The notes beneath the pieces were generated by a model. It was not told the DNA's origin. It worked only from the letters and a program-made list of their open reading frames with translations, and searched no databases. A DNA stretch of 64,000 bases from Leucobacter chinensis (GTDB lineage: Bacteria; Actinomycetota; Actinomycetes; Actinomycetales; Microbacteriaceae), in NCBI RefSeq assembly GCF_019049105.1, contig NZ_JAHQZR010000006.1, positions 352,829-416,828 on the forward strand. The letters run 5' to 3'. The position numbers were made by a program, and so were the translations under genes. Shown piece after piece: positions 1 through 7,996 of the stretch; the first letter of the stretch is position 1, and every line of letters begins with the position of its first letter.

Positions 1-1
1 G

Positions 2-121
2 GTGGTTCGAGAGCGTAAACGAATAATGTCCGCTGGACATGGACTTGTAGATTCGGCAGCTTTGATTGGCCGAGTGAAAGAGCATGCAACGACTTACATT
101 CCAAACCTGAAGGTTCAATAA
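2..121 (+). CDS. C-terminal end of an unidentified ORF (cut by window edge)
   Basis: An open frame enters from the left edge and stops at TAA 119-121, giving about 39 residues ending in YIPNLKVQ. I do not recognise the family. Local base composition is lower in GC than the rest of the window, and other frames are also partly open here, so this may be the end of a gene acquired by transfer or chance reading. Confidence 0.3.
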   Translation: MVRERKRIMSAGHGLVDSAALIGRVKEHATTYIPNLKVQ

Positions 122-520
122 CGCAGAAGGAACGGGAAAAATTCAGCTCTGGGCTCTGCAATTCCTCAAGTCTGTTGATGGGGCGACTTATCAGGGGCAG
201 GGCATCCGTATTTCAGATGCTAAAGGTCCTCAAAGCTGGTGATTTATGTTTTGCTGGTCGCTGGTCGGGTTGAATTAAGGATTTTATTGTTGAAAGAAGC
301 GCTTGAACACAAGGTGGAAAGCACGCGCTGAGAGCGGGTGCTTTTGGTGGTGTTTCGCGGCGCCTTACCCGAGAACATAGATGCTAGTCGATAGGTGTCG
401 ATTACCTAAGGTTTGTAAGTAGCCTCACTGCTTCGCCTGTCGACATAATTGCCTTGCTTGGCACAGTAATCTTGCAGGGTTCATCCGGCGGCGTCAGGGG
501 CGGTCGGTATCATCGACTAT
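122..520. other. Gene-poor AT-richer gap upstream of recG
   Basis: About 400 bases with no convincing coding frame, no tRNA and no clear terminator. It is visibly poorer in G+C than the genes that follow. The only element I can support is the recG -10 hexamer at its right end. Confidence 0.5.
508..513 (+). promoter_or_regulatory. recG leaderless -10 (TATCAT)
   Basis: TATCAT ends 7 bases before the recG ATG at 521, so transcription would start at or next to the A of the start codon. No good -35 hexamer and no Shine-Dalgarno sequence are visible. Confidence 0.6.
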
Positions 521-2815
521 ATGCAACAGGTCACGCTCGACAGCCAGCTCTCAGAGCTTCTGCCGCCGAAAGAGGCGCAGGCCATTGAGCGTGCCTTCGG
601 CTATTCGACCGTGGCCGACCTGGTGCTTCATTACCCTCGCCGTTACGACCCGAGGGGAGCGCTCACGCCCATTCGTGGCTTGCCGGTCGGTGAACATGTG
701 ACCGTCATTGCCGAGGTGGTCCAGGTGACCGAACGGCGCATGCAGCGGCGAAATGGCTCGATCATTGAGGCCACGATTACCGATGGCAAGGGTGAGATGA
801 AGCTCACCTGGTTCAACCAGGCGTGGCGCAAAGAGGCGCTGGCACCCGGCCAGCGAGGCCTCTTCTCGGGCAAGGTCACCGAGTACCGCTCGACACTGCA
901 GCTGGCGCACCCCGAGTACCAAATCTTTACCGAAGAAACGACCATCAGCGAAGACGAGGCCGAGCGTGAAGCGCTCGTCTCGAGCTGGCGTTCTGAAGTC
1001 GTGCCTATCTACCCGGCCACAGGCAAGGTCTCGTCGTGGGATATCCAGCGGGCGATGGAACGGGTGTTGACGCTGTTGAGCGTGGTCGAAGATCCGCTGC
1101 CCGAATCCATTCGCGACGAGGCCGGCGCCCTCTTTGCTGCCGAGCACGGCGGAATGGAGGCCACCGCCGCTCCAATCATCGATTTTGGCACTGCCATGCA
1201 GTGGTTACACCGGCCGGCAGACATGGGCGAGCAGCGCCTCGCGAAAGAGAGCATGCTGTTTCGGGAGGCCTTCGAGCTGCAGCTCGGGCTACTCGATGCG
1301 AAGCGACGCGCAGGCTCCCAGAACACTGCGGCATGGCCGAAGCAGCAGGGCAAGATGCTTGAAGCCTTTGACTCCGCGCTCCCTTTTGCGCTGACCGATG
1401 ACCAGGCCGCCGTAGGGCTTGCGATTGAGCACGGCCTCGCACAGACCGAGCCTATGCACCGTTTGCTGCAGGGTGAGGTTGCCTCGGGTAAGACGCTCGT
1501 GGCGCTGCGGGCGATGCTGCAGGTTGCCGACGCCGGTGGCCAGTCGGCCCTGCTTGCGCCGACCGAGGTGCTTGCAAGCCAGCACCTGCGTTCGATTACC
1601 GAGACGCTCGGGCCCGAACTCACCGAGGTGCTTCGGCCGACGCTGCTTACCGGTCAGCTCTCGGTTCCCGAGAAACGACGCGCGCTGCTCGATATTGTCT
1701 CGGGCAACGCCAAGATCGTTGTTGGCACTCACGCACTCATGAGCGCGAACACTGAGTTTCACGACCTCGGCTTCATCGTCATTGACGAGCAGCACCGCTT
1801 CGGGGTTGAACAGCGAGACGCGCTGCGCAAAAAGGGCAAACGGCCGCCGCACGTGCTCGTGATGACGGCGACGCCGATTCCGCGAACCATCGCGCTGACC
1901 GCCTTTGGCGACCTTGACGTTTCGACGATTCGGCAACTCCCGCGCGGTCGAATGCCGATCGTGACGCACGTCGTGCCGACCGACGAGCAGCCGCGGTGGG
2001 AACACCGTGCCTGGCAGCGCGCTGCAGAAGAGATCGAGCGGGGGCGGCAAATTTACGTCGTGTGCCCGGCAATCTCGCCGACTGAGCAAGAAACGGGCGC
2101 TCACCCGGCGGCCGGCGACGCGGGGCAGGGAGGCGCGCCTGGTGGGGCCAGTGGAGCAGGCCTGGCCGGCGCTCCTGGGGCAGGCGACGTTCGTGAGCAG
2201 CGGCCGCTCGCCAACGTCGAAGAGACCCTGGCAATGCTGAGCGGGGTGGCCGAGTTGCGGGGTGTGCGAATGGCGGCGCTCACCGGAGCGATGGCTGCCG
2301 ATGACAAAGACGCCGTGATGAAAGACTTTGCTGCGGGCAACATCGATCTGCTCGTCGCCACGACCGTCATTGAAGTTGGCGTGAACGTGCCAAACGCCTC
2401 AATGATGATCATTCGTGACGCGCACCGTTTCGGCGTCTCGCAGTTGCACCAGCTGCGCGGTCGCGTGGGGCGAGGTGCACACGAGGGCCTCTGCTTGCTC
2501 GTGACCTACGCGCCGCAGGGCAGCTCGTCACGCGAGCGCATTCAGGCCGTCGCCAGCACAAACGACGGCTTTGAGCTCGCCGAATACGATCTGCAGGTGC
2601 GGCGCGAGGGTGACCTGCTCGGGGCCCGCCAGTCGGGCACCGATACCGGTCTGCAACTCCTGCGAGTGCAAGAGCACGGCGAAATCATCGCCGGAGCGAG
2701 AGGCATTGCGATGAGGCTCCTTGACCGCGACCCTGAGCTCGCGAGCGTTCCCGCGCTTTCCGGGCTCATTCGTGCCGGTCGTGAAAACGACATTGAAAAC
2801 CTGACAAAGTCCTAG
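521..2815 (+). CDS. recG: ATP-dependent DNA helicase RecG
   Basis: Superfamily 2 helicase that remodels stalled replication forks and Holliday junctions. 764 aa, close to the family size. An N-terminal wedge/OB region precedes the helicase core: Walker A-type GEVASGKT near residue 318, DEQHRFG (DExH box) near 421, MTATPIPRT just after, and C-terminal VGRGAHEG and QSGTD motifs. An alanine/glycine-rich low-complexity stretch (about residues 524-560) interrupts the second helicase domain after YVVCPAISPTE, at a variable loop in the family. ATG 521 fits the -10 seven bases upstream, so the mRNA is probably leaderless. It is followed by coaD in the same direction, a common actinobacterial order. 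Confidence 0.96.
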   Translation: MQQVTLDSQLSELLPPKEAQAIERAFGYSTVADLVLHYPRRYDPRGALTPIRGLPVGEHVTVIAEVVQVTERRMQRRNGSIIEATITDGKGEMKLTWFNQAWRKEALAPGQRGLFSGKVTEYRSTLQLAHPEYQIFTEETTISEDEAEREALVSSWRSEVVPIYPATGKVSSWDIQRAMERVLTLLSVVEDPLPESIRDEAGALFAAEHGGMEATAAPIIDFGTAMQWLHRPADMGEQRLAKESMLFREAFELQLGLLDAKRRAGSQNTAAWPKQQGKMLEAFDSALPFALTDDQAAVGLAIEHGLAQTEPMHRLLQGEVASGKTLVALRAMLQVADAGGQSALLAPTEVLASQHLRSITETLGPELTEVLRPTLLTGQLSVPEKRRALLDIVSGNAKIVVGTHALMSANTEFHDLGFIVIDEQHRFGVEQRDALRKKGKRPPHVLVMTATPIPRTIALTAFGDLDVSTIRQLPRGRMPIVTHVVPTDEQPRWEHRAWQRAAEEIERGRQIYVVCPAISPTEQETGAHPAAGDAGQGGAPGGASGAGLAGAPGAGDVREQRPLANVEETLAMLSGVAELRGVRMAALTGAMAADDKDAVMKDFAAGNIDLLVATTVIEVGVNVPNASMMIIRDAHRFGVSQLHQLRGRVGRGAHEGLCLLVTYAPQGSSSRERIQAVASTNDGFELAEYDLQVRREGDLLGARQSGTDTGLQLLRVQEHGEIIAGARGIAMRLLDRDPELASVPALSGLIRAGRENDIENLTKS

Positions 2816-2866
2816 GCGGCTTGTGTAAAACACTGAAACCATATGCATCTTTCAGACACGGCCCAG

Positions 2867-2872
2867 TACGCT
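2867..2872 (+). promoter_or_regulatory. coaD leaderless -10 (TACGCT)
   Basis: TACGCT lies 6 bases before the ATG at 2879. This supports that start over an in-frame ATG 12 codons upstream, which would lie before the promoter. Confidence 0.6.
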
Positions 2873-2878
2873 AGAGGC

Positions 2879-3382
2879 ATGAGCAGGATCGCAGTAGTTC
2901 CAGGTTCCTTTGACCCAGTGACGCACGGGCATCTCGACGTGATCCGTCGAGCCTCGGCCGTCTTTGACGAAGTTCATGTCGTTGTCGTTCACAACCCAGA
3001 CAAAAACGCCATGCTTCCCATTACCGAGCGCGTAAAACTCATTGAAGAGTCGGTTGCGGCAGACGAAGAGCTGCGTGGCCGAAACATCAAGGTGACCTCG
3101 TGGTCGATGGGCCTGCTCGTCGACTACTGCCTCGAGGTCGAAGCGAACGTGCTCGTCAAGGGCATTCGCTCGCAGATCGACGTTTCGTACGAGACCCCCA
3201 TGGTGATCATGAACCGTTCGCTCGCAAACGTCGAGACTGTGTTCTTTCTCACCGAACCGCAGCACGCCCACGTCTCGAGCTCGCTCGTGCGCCAGGTCGC
3301 TGCCCTCGGCGGTGACGTGACCCCGTACGTGCCCGCTCCGGTGAAGGCAGCGCTCGACAAACTCCCGCGCCGCTCGCTCTAA
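2879..3382 (+). CDS. coaD: Phosphopantetheine adenylyltransferase
   Basis: Catalyses transfer of AMP from ATP to 4'-phosphopantetheine, the penultimate step of coenzyme A synthesis in the cytoplasm. 167 aa, the usual length. The N-terminal nucleotidyltransferase motif [11 protein letters not shown] carries the T/HxGH signature; later come a conserved KGIR segment and the SSSLVRQ motif near the C terminus. The start at MSRIAVVPG matches homologues, and the -10 sits 6 bases upstream. It lies 63 bases after recG but with its own promoter. Confidence 0.97.
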   Translation: MSRIAVVPGSFDPVTHGHLDVIRRASAVFDEVHVVVVHNPDKNAMLPITERVKLIEESVAADEELRGRNIKVTSWSMGLLVDYCLEVEANVLVKGIRSQIDVSYETPMVIMNRSLANVETVFFLTEPQHAHVSSSLVRQVAALGGDVTPYVPAPVKAALDKLPRRSL

Positions 3383-3455
3383 GGGGCCTGGCTGGGCTGG
3401 GCTCTGTCCGGGCCCTTGGCTCTGGTTTCTGGGCCCTGGCTCCCGCCTGCCCATC

Positions 3456-3515
3456 AAATTGTTTGCACTTTTGCCCTCGAAACGCCCGTTTTTCGCCTGA
3501 AAGTGCAAACAATTT
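3456..3515. repeat. Long intergenic inverted repeat (element A)
   Basis: Perfect 16-bp arms at 3456-3471 and 3500-3515 enclose 28 bases that contain a second small stem (CGAAA 3478-3482, TTTCG 3491-3495). It lies between coaD and yceD. The right arm is not followed by a plain T tract, so it may be a REP-like palindrome as well as a transcript end structure. Confidence 0.75.
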
Positions 3516-3584
3516 CGCGCAAGGCAGCCAGGGAAGCCACCGCAAGCACCGCGTGGCGCGCGGCGGGCACCCAGGCATGTCAGT

Positions 3585-3590
3585 TACCCT
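3585..3590 (+). promoter_or_regulatory. yceD leaderless -10 (TACCCT)
   Basis: TACCCT ends 6 bases before the GTG at 3597 and fixes that start. No ribosome binding site precedes it. Confidence 0.55.
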
Positions 3591-3596
3591 TATTGT

Positions 3597-4154
3597 GTGA
3601 CTGAAACAAATCGCGTGTACCTCGAGAACGTTCGCGACCTCATGCACCGCCCAGGCGAGATGCGTGAGCGTGAGCGCGATGTCGTGACCCCCGAGCACTT
3701 CGGGGAGGGGCTCGCCGTCGTGCCAGAGGGCGAGACGATCCACCTCGATATGCGACTCGAATCAGTACACGAGGGGATTCTCGCTACCGTCGTCGCCGAC
3801 ATTCGTTATGTTGCCGAGTGTGGGCGTTGCCTCACGGAGTTTGCCGCCAAGGGAAAAGTCGATTTTACTGAGCTCTTCGCGTATACTCCTACTGAGGCCG
3901 ACGAGTACGGGGTTCACGGTGATCACGTGAATCTTGAACCCCCGCTCCGAGACGCGATAGTGCTTGCACTACCGTTTCAGCCTGTGTGTCGCCCCGATTG
4001 CCTGGGGTTGAACCCCGAAACGGGAGAAAAACGCACGGCTGAAGAAGTGGCTGATGCCGAGCAGATTATTGATCCGCGGTGGGCAGCACTCGCTGAGTTT
4101 CAGGCTGACCATGAACGTGTTGAGGGTGAAACCGCCCCCAACGAGAACAAGTAA
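3597..4154 (+). CDS. YceD/DUF177 family protein
   Basis: 185 aa member of the DUF177 (YceD) family, which is almost always encoded directly upstream of rpmF and has been tied to 23S rRNA maturation and L32 supply in other bacteria. A CGRC pair near residue 78 and a second pair (CRPDC) near residue 126 could bind metal, as in many family members. Starts with GTG directly after a leaderless-type -10; 12 bases separate its stop from rpmF, so the two are surely co-transcribed. The biochemical role is not visible from the sequence. Confidence 0.88.
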   Translation: MTETNRVYLENVRDLMHRPGEMRERERDVVTPEHFGEGLAVVPEGETIHLDMRLESVHEGILATVVADIRYVAECGRCLTEFAAKGKVDFTELFAYTPTEADEYGVHGDHVNLEPPLRDAIVLALPFQPVCRPDCLGLNPETGEKRTAEEVADAEQIIDPRWAALAEFQADHERVEGETAPNENK

Positions 4155-4166
4155 GAGGAAAACACT

Positions 4167-4370
4167 ATGGCTGTTCCCAAGCGCAGAATGTCGCGCTCAA
4201 ACACCCGTCACCGCCGTTCGGCGTGGAAGGCTGAGGCACCGAAGCTCGTGAAGACCGTTGAAAACGGCCGCACGGTTTACAGCCTCCCTCACCGCGCACG
4301 CGCGGTTGAAGACGCACAGGGCAACGAGCTCTTCCTTGAGTACAAGGGCCGTCGCGTAGCTGACGCGTAA
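4167..4370 (+). CDS. rpmF: 50S ribosomal protein L32
   Basis: Small, very basic 67-aa protein beginning [17 protein letters not shown], the classic L32 start. It binds near the peptide exit region of the large subunit. It lacks the CxxC pairs of zinc-binding L32 forms, so it is the zinc-independent (C-minus) type. A purine-rich site (AGAGGA) precedes the ATG. It lies in the yceD-rpmF-rnc-mutM cluster, 8 bases before rnc. Confidence 0.98.
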   Translation: MAVPKRRMSRSNTRHRRSAWKAEAPKLVKTVENGRTVYSLPHRARAVEDAQGNELFLEYKGRRVADA

Positions 4371-4378
4371 GTCTTCAC

Positions 4379-5188
4379 ATGGCAGGGAACAATGACTTCC
4401 CGCCGATGAACACAAGAAAGCCGCAGGGCTCGCAAAGCGAACCAGGCGGCTTTCTTGCGTCATTCGGCGTTACCGTGCGTCCCGAGCTGCTCGATCTCGC
4501 GCTCACGCACCGCTCGTGGGCGTACGAGCACAAGGCCGCCCCGCACAACGAGCGGCTCGAGTTTCTCGGCGACTCGGTGTTGGGTCTCGCGGTGACCTCG
4601 CGTCTCTACGCCGATTTTCCGGCGCTTACCGAGGGGCAGCTTACGATGCGTCGTGCGGCTATCGTCTCGAGTAACGCGCTCTCGGGCATTGCCCGCACGA
4701 TTGGTCTTGGCGAGCACATCAAGCTGGGCCGCGGCGAGAAGCGCTCGGGCGGTCGCGAGAAAGACTCGATTCTCGCCGACACCGTCGAGGCGATCATCGG
4801 CGCCGTGTACCTCTCTGAGGGCCCCGCTGCAGCCGACCGCTTTGTGCGCGAGCTCACCGATCCGCTCTTCGCAAACATTGAGCACCTCGTTGTGCTCTTT
4901 GACCCGAAGACCACGCTGCAAGAAGAGGCGGTCGCCCGCGGCGAGGGCTTCCCGTCGTACACGGTTGAGGGCTCTGGCCCGAACCACGAGCGCCTTTACA
5001 CCGCGAAGGTCACCCTGGGCGGCTTTCATGGCGAGGGCACCGGAACGAACAAGAAGGCCGCCGAGCTTCTCGCGGCCCGCAGCGTGATCGAGCAGTTGCG
5101 CGCGGCTGGCGATCTTCGCACGGTTGCGCAACACGCGGCGGATCATTCCCAGGCCGAGCCCGCCGCCTCACCGCAGAAGGCCCGCTAG
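4379..5188 (+). CDS. rnc: Ribonuclease III
   Basis: Endonuclease that cuts double-stranded RNA, including rRNA precursors. 269 aa. The nuclease domain shows the signature NERLEFLGDSVLGLAV at about residues 57-72 and the second acidic site DTVEAIIGAVYLSEG; a double-stranded RNA-binding domain follows (about residues 180-247, ending GTNKKAAELLAARSVI). ATG 4379 is used because it is 8 bases after rpmF; ATG 4406 is an alternative that would drop a poorly conserved nine-residue leader. An 11-bp perfect hairpin lies inside the first 26 codons, a possible self-cleavage site. Confidence 0.96.
   Translation: MAGNNDFPPMNTRKPQGSQSEPGGFLASFGVTVRPELLDLALTHRSWAYEHKAAPHNERLEFLGDSVLGLAVTSRLYADFPALTEGQLTMRRAAIVSSNALSGIARTIGLGEHIKLGRGEKRSGGREKDSILADTVEAIIGAVYLSEGPAAADRFVRELTDPLFANIEHLVVLFDPKTTLQEEAVARGEGFPSYTVEGSGPNHERLYTAKVTLGGFHGEGTGTNKKAAELLAARSVIEQLRAAGDLRTVAQHAADHSQAEPAASPQKAR
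4414..4456 (+). promoter_or_regulatory. Hairpin within the 5' coding part of rnc
   Basis: Arms 4414-4424 (AAGAAAGCCGC) and 4446-4456 (GCGGCTTTCTT) are perfectly complementary over 11 bp with a 21-base loop. It could be a weak terminator/attenuator for rpmF, or a double-stranded target by which RNase III cleaves its own mRNA. Which of these it is cannot be told from sequence alone. Confidence 0.55.
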
Positions 5189-5192
5189 CCCG

Positions 5193-6239
5193 ATGCCAGA
5201 ACTCCCTGAGGTAGAGGTCATTCGGCAGGGGCTCGCGCAGGCCGTGAACGGTGCGCGGGTCGCCTCCGTCGATGTTCTTGATGTTCGTGCTCTGAAGCGG
5301 CACCAGTCAGGTGACGCATCGCCAGAGCACGACTTTGCGGCCCGGCTTACGGGCGCGACGCTCGGGGCTCCGGCTCGCCGCGGCAAGTTCTTGTGGGTGC
5401 CGCTTGATCCTGGGCCTGCTGGGTCTGTTGCGCCGACTGCTCTTGACGCGACTGCTCTTGACGCGACTGCTCTTGACGCGACTGCTCTTGACGCGACTGC
5501 TCTTGACGCGACTGGAGCTGCGCCGACCGAGCAGATGCCGGCTACGGCCGCGCCAACAACGGCGTTGCTTGGTCACCTCGGCATGAGTGGGCAGATGCTC
5601 CTGCGCACGCTTGAGCAGCCCGATGACCGACATGTGCGCGTTCGGGCATGGCTCGACACTCGTGAGCACGGCGAGCTGCGACTCGACTTTTGCGATCAGC
5701 GGCTCTTCGGGTCACTCGCGCTCGACGAACTCGTCGCGACAGACGACGGTGAGGCCGCGGGGTGGGGAAGCGAGCACGCGCTGATTCCGGGCCAGGCGGC
5801 GCACATCGCGCGCGATCCGCTCGATCCTGTGTTTGATGCTGAGCGAGTGCTTGAGCAGTTCGCACGTCGCCGAGTGCACGTGAAGAAGGCCCTGCTTGAC
5901 CAGCGCATCGTGAGCGGTATCGGCAACATTTACGCCGACGAGGCGCTCTGGCTTGCTCGGGTACACCCCGAGACGCCCGCGGCCAACCTGTCGCGGCAGG
6001 CGGCCCGGAGGCTGCTCGACGCGGTGCACGGCGTGCTTGAAAAGGCGCTCGCTGAGGGCGGCACGAGCTTCGACGAGCTGTACGTGAATGTGAACGGTGA
6101 ATCGGGGTATTTCGCGCACTCGCTCAACGCGTACGGTCGCGGTGGAGAAGCGTGCTCACGCTGTGACGGCGTTATCAAGCGGATCCCGTTCGCTGGCCGC
6201 TCGAGTCATTTTTGCCCGAGGTGTCAGCCGCGGCGCTGA
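5193..6239 (+). CDS. mutM: Formamidopyrimidine-DNA glycosylase (Fpg)
   Basis: Base-excision repair glycosylase/AP lyase that removes 8-oxoguanine and ring-opened purines. Starts MPELPEVE, so after Met removal Pro1 is the catalytic nucleophile and Glu2 the acid; RRGKFLW carries the conserved lysine. The helix-two-turn-helix and the C-terminal zinc finger (CSRC, then CPRC) are intact. At 348 aa it is longer than the usual 270-300 because of an Ala/Thr/Asp-rich insertion (about residues 72-120) that includes five LDATA repeats, just before LLGHLGMSGQ. It begins 4 bases after rnc and is presumably co-transcribed. Confidence 0.95.
   Translation: MPELPEVEVIRQGLAQAVNGARVASVDVLDVRALKRHQSGDASPEHDFAARLTGATLGAPARRGKFLWVPLDPGPAGSVAPTALDATALDATALDATALDATALDATGAAPTEQMPATAAPTTALLGHLGMSGQMLLRTLEQPDDRHVRVRAWLDTREHGELRLDFCDQRLFGSLALDELVATDDGEAAGWGSEHALIPGQAAHIARDPLDPVFDAERVLEQFARRRVHVKKALLDQRIVSGIGNIYADEALWLARVHPETPAANLSRQAARRLLDAVHGVLEKALAEGGTSFDELYVNVNGESGYFAHSLNAYGRGGEACSRCDGVIKRIPFAGRSSHFCPRCQPRR
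5435..5509 (+). repeat. 15-bp tandem repeat, five perfect copies, inside mutM
   Basis: Unit GACTGCTCTTGACGC repeats five times without a mismatch (5435-5509) and a partial sixth follows. The unit is a multiple of three, so each copy adds five residues (LDATA) and copy number can change without a frameshift. Confidence 0.97.
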
Positions 6240-6261
6240 GCACCAGAGCAGCTCGCTTCGG

Positions 6262-6267
6262 TATCAT
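6262..6267 (+). promoter_or_regulatory. Leaderless -10 (TATCAT) of the MepB-like gene
   Basis: TATCAT lies 6 bases before ATG 6274. This selects that start and rejects the much longer in-frame extension into mutM. Confidence 0.6.
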
Positions 6268-6273
6268 TTACTG

Positions 6274-6726
6274 ATGCCATTCTCTGCTTTTCAAGATTTC
6301 GTTGCGCTTGTCAACGATCGATACGGTGCACCTGGAGACCCTTACGCCGAGGAGCAGAACAGCGATTACGAGTCAGGTACTGTGGCGCTTGGCGCGAATG
6401 TGTGGCGCATCCGTACGGCGCGAGTGACGCCCAAGAAACCGGGTGCCTTTGTCGCCGTATGGTGCCGCGATGAACAGGGCGAAACTCGTCCGTTCGATTC
6501 CTCTGAGAACGTCTCAGGACTGTTGGTCTTTGTGCGGGGAGAAGATCAGCAATTTGGTGTATTTCGGTTCACGAGCGACGTGCTCGAACGTATGGGGATC
6601 ACTCGCTCTGAGCGTCATCCGGGGAAGCGAGGATTTCGTGTCTACCCGAGCTGGAGTTCTGGGCTGAACCGCAGCGCTCAACATGCACAGCACGATCAAG
6701 CTTCGTCGTTCGAGATCTTGCGCTAA
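6274..6726 (+). CDS. MepB family protein
   Basis: 150 aa. Matches the MepB family by its core pattern: YESG, then WRIRTARVTPKKPGAFVAVW, RPFD, a GVFRF segment, and GKRGFRVYPSW near the C terminus. MepB is named from the Staphylococcus mepRAB efflux operon, but its function is unknown; no MepA-type efflux pump is next to it here. It has its own leaderless-type promoter. Likely a stand-alone accessory gene. Confidence 0.8.
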   Translation: MPFSAFQDFVALVNDRYGAPGDPYAEEQNSDYESGTVALGANVWRIRTARVTPKKPGAFVAVWCRDEQGETRPFDSSENVSGLLVFVRGEDQQFGVFRFTSDVLERMGITRSERHPGKRGFRVYPSWSSGLNRSAQHAQHDQASSFEILR

Positions 6727-6800
6727 CGGCATGAAACGCGCAACCAGCGCATGGAAACCGACAACACCGACTGACCCTATTGATGAGAAGGCCTCAGCGG

Positions 6801-6806
6801 TAGGCT
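6801..6806 (+). promoter_or_regulatory. Leaderless -10 (TAGGCT) of the ClbS/DfsB-like gene
   Basis: TAGGCT lies 6 bases before ATG 6813. Confidence 0.6.
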
Positions 6807-6812
6807 GACGAT

Positions 6813-7364
6813 ATGGCCAGGCCAACATCACAATCAGCATTGCTCGATGCAGCGAAAACGCAGTACACGAAACTCATGTCTCTTATTGACTCGATGAGTG
6901 ACATTGAGCGGAGCGTGCCGTTGTCGTATGGGCCTGATTTCAAGAAAACAGAAGCGCACTGGACACGAGATCAGAGCCTCCGTGACATTCTCGTTCATCT
7001 GTACGAGTGGCATCAGCTGCTGCTGAACTGGGCGAACTCGAATCTCGCTGGTGAGGCTTTGCCGTTCCTGCCGAAACCGTATACGTGGAAAACCTACGGT
7101 GATATGAACGTGGAGCTTTGGCGCAAGCATCAAGACACCTCGTACGACGAAGCCCGCCAGCTGCTCGAAGAGAGTCATCGGAGTGTGGTCACACTGATCG
7201 AAGGCCTCTCAAACGAGGAGCTATTTGAGAAAGCGTTCTTTCCCTGGACAGGGACGACGTCGCTCGGTTCATACTGCGTATCTGCAACTTCGAGTCATTA
7301 CGACTGGGCGATAAAGAAAATTCGAGCACATATCAGGGCGCAACAAGCGCTTAAACCGGCGTAA
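6813..7364 (+). CDS. ClbS/DfsB family four-helix-bundle protein
   Basis: 183 aa, mostly helical, with the family opening ARPTSQSALLDAAKTQYTKL and a WTRDQSLRDILVHLYEWH segment whose histidines resemble DinB-type metal sites. The family includes ClbS, which protects against colibactin, and DfsB-like enzymes; most members are uncharacterised. No toxin cluster is nearby, so a resistance role here is only a family-level guess. Single gene with its own leaderless-type promoter. Confidence 0.8.
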   Translation: MARPTSQSALLDAAKTQYTKLMSLIDSMSDIERSVPLSYGPDFKKTEAHWTRDQSLRDILVHLYEWHQLLLNWANSNLAGEALPFLPKPYTWKTYGDMNVELWRKHQDTSYDEARQLLEESHRSVVTLIEGLSNEELFEKAFFPWTGTTSLGSYCVSATSSHYDWAIKKIRAHIRAQQALKPA

Positions 7365-7473
7365 AGAGAACGACACCAGTCGCCCAGGTGATACTCTATG
7401 TGAGTATTTTGGGGCTTGCTGCGCTGACGCGTGAAGCGCAGCCTGTTGAAACCACGCACGGAAGGCGATCAAC

Positions 7474-7929
7474 GTGATTATTTGGCGAGGATGGGGTGTG
7501 CTCGCAGCTCTCTATGCGTTCGCAGCGATGATTCTCTTTACGGGCGTTGGGTCTCAGATCCTGCCCTCGGAGGCGTTGCCGTTCTCTGCCGCCATCGGCC
7601 TCGCGGTCGCGGCAGTCGCGACGTGGTTCACGGGGATCGCCCTCAACCAGTCTGGTCCCCAAGGCAAAGTGGACCTGTGGATCGCTGAACGTAACTATCA
7701 GCTCACTGAGCTGGTTGAGACGGGCCAGTTTTCACTCGGCCCAGGGCAGCCACAGCCGCAGAGCCTCGAAGAAGCTCGTGAGATGGCTGCAGCACTTTTC
7801 GAATACGAGAAAGCTGAGCTCAACAAGACCGCGTTTAACCAGCACACTCTGTTCTGGATCCCATTGCAGTACATTTCTTTCGGCTTGGCGGCAATCGCCG
7901 TCACGGTGCTTATCAGCAGCCTATTCTGA
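7474..7929 (+). CDS. Small membrane protein of unknown function
   Basis: 151 aa. Three likely membrane segments: residues about 6-26 (GVLAALYAFAAMILFTGVG region), 33-52, and a C-terminal helix from about 128 to the end (YISFGLAAIAVTVLISSLF). The central part is soluble and begins ALNQSGPQGKVDLW. Starts with GTG, preceded by a purine-rich GGAAGG. I do not recognise the family and the neighbours give no hint of function. Confidence 0.65.
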   Translation: MIIWRGWGVLAALYAFAAMILFTGVGSQILPSEALPFSAAIGLAVAAVATWFTGIALNQSGPQGKVDLWIAERNYQLTELVETGQFSLGPGQPQPQSLEEAREMAAALFEYEKAELNKTAFNQHTLFWIPLQYISFGLAAIAVTVLISSLF

Positions 7930-7996
7930 CGGCGCGTAATTCGTGCTTGCCGGAACACCGCTCATCTTGCAGCTTTTCACCGTGCTCACGCAAGCG

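Noticed and set aside
5435..5509. CRISPR-like array
   Set aside because: The five units are directly adjacent 15-mers with no spacers and lie within a coding frame.
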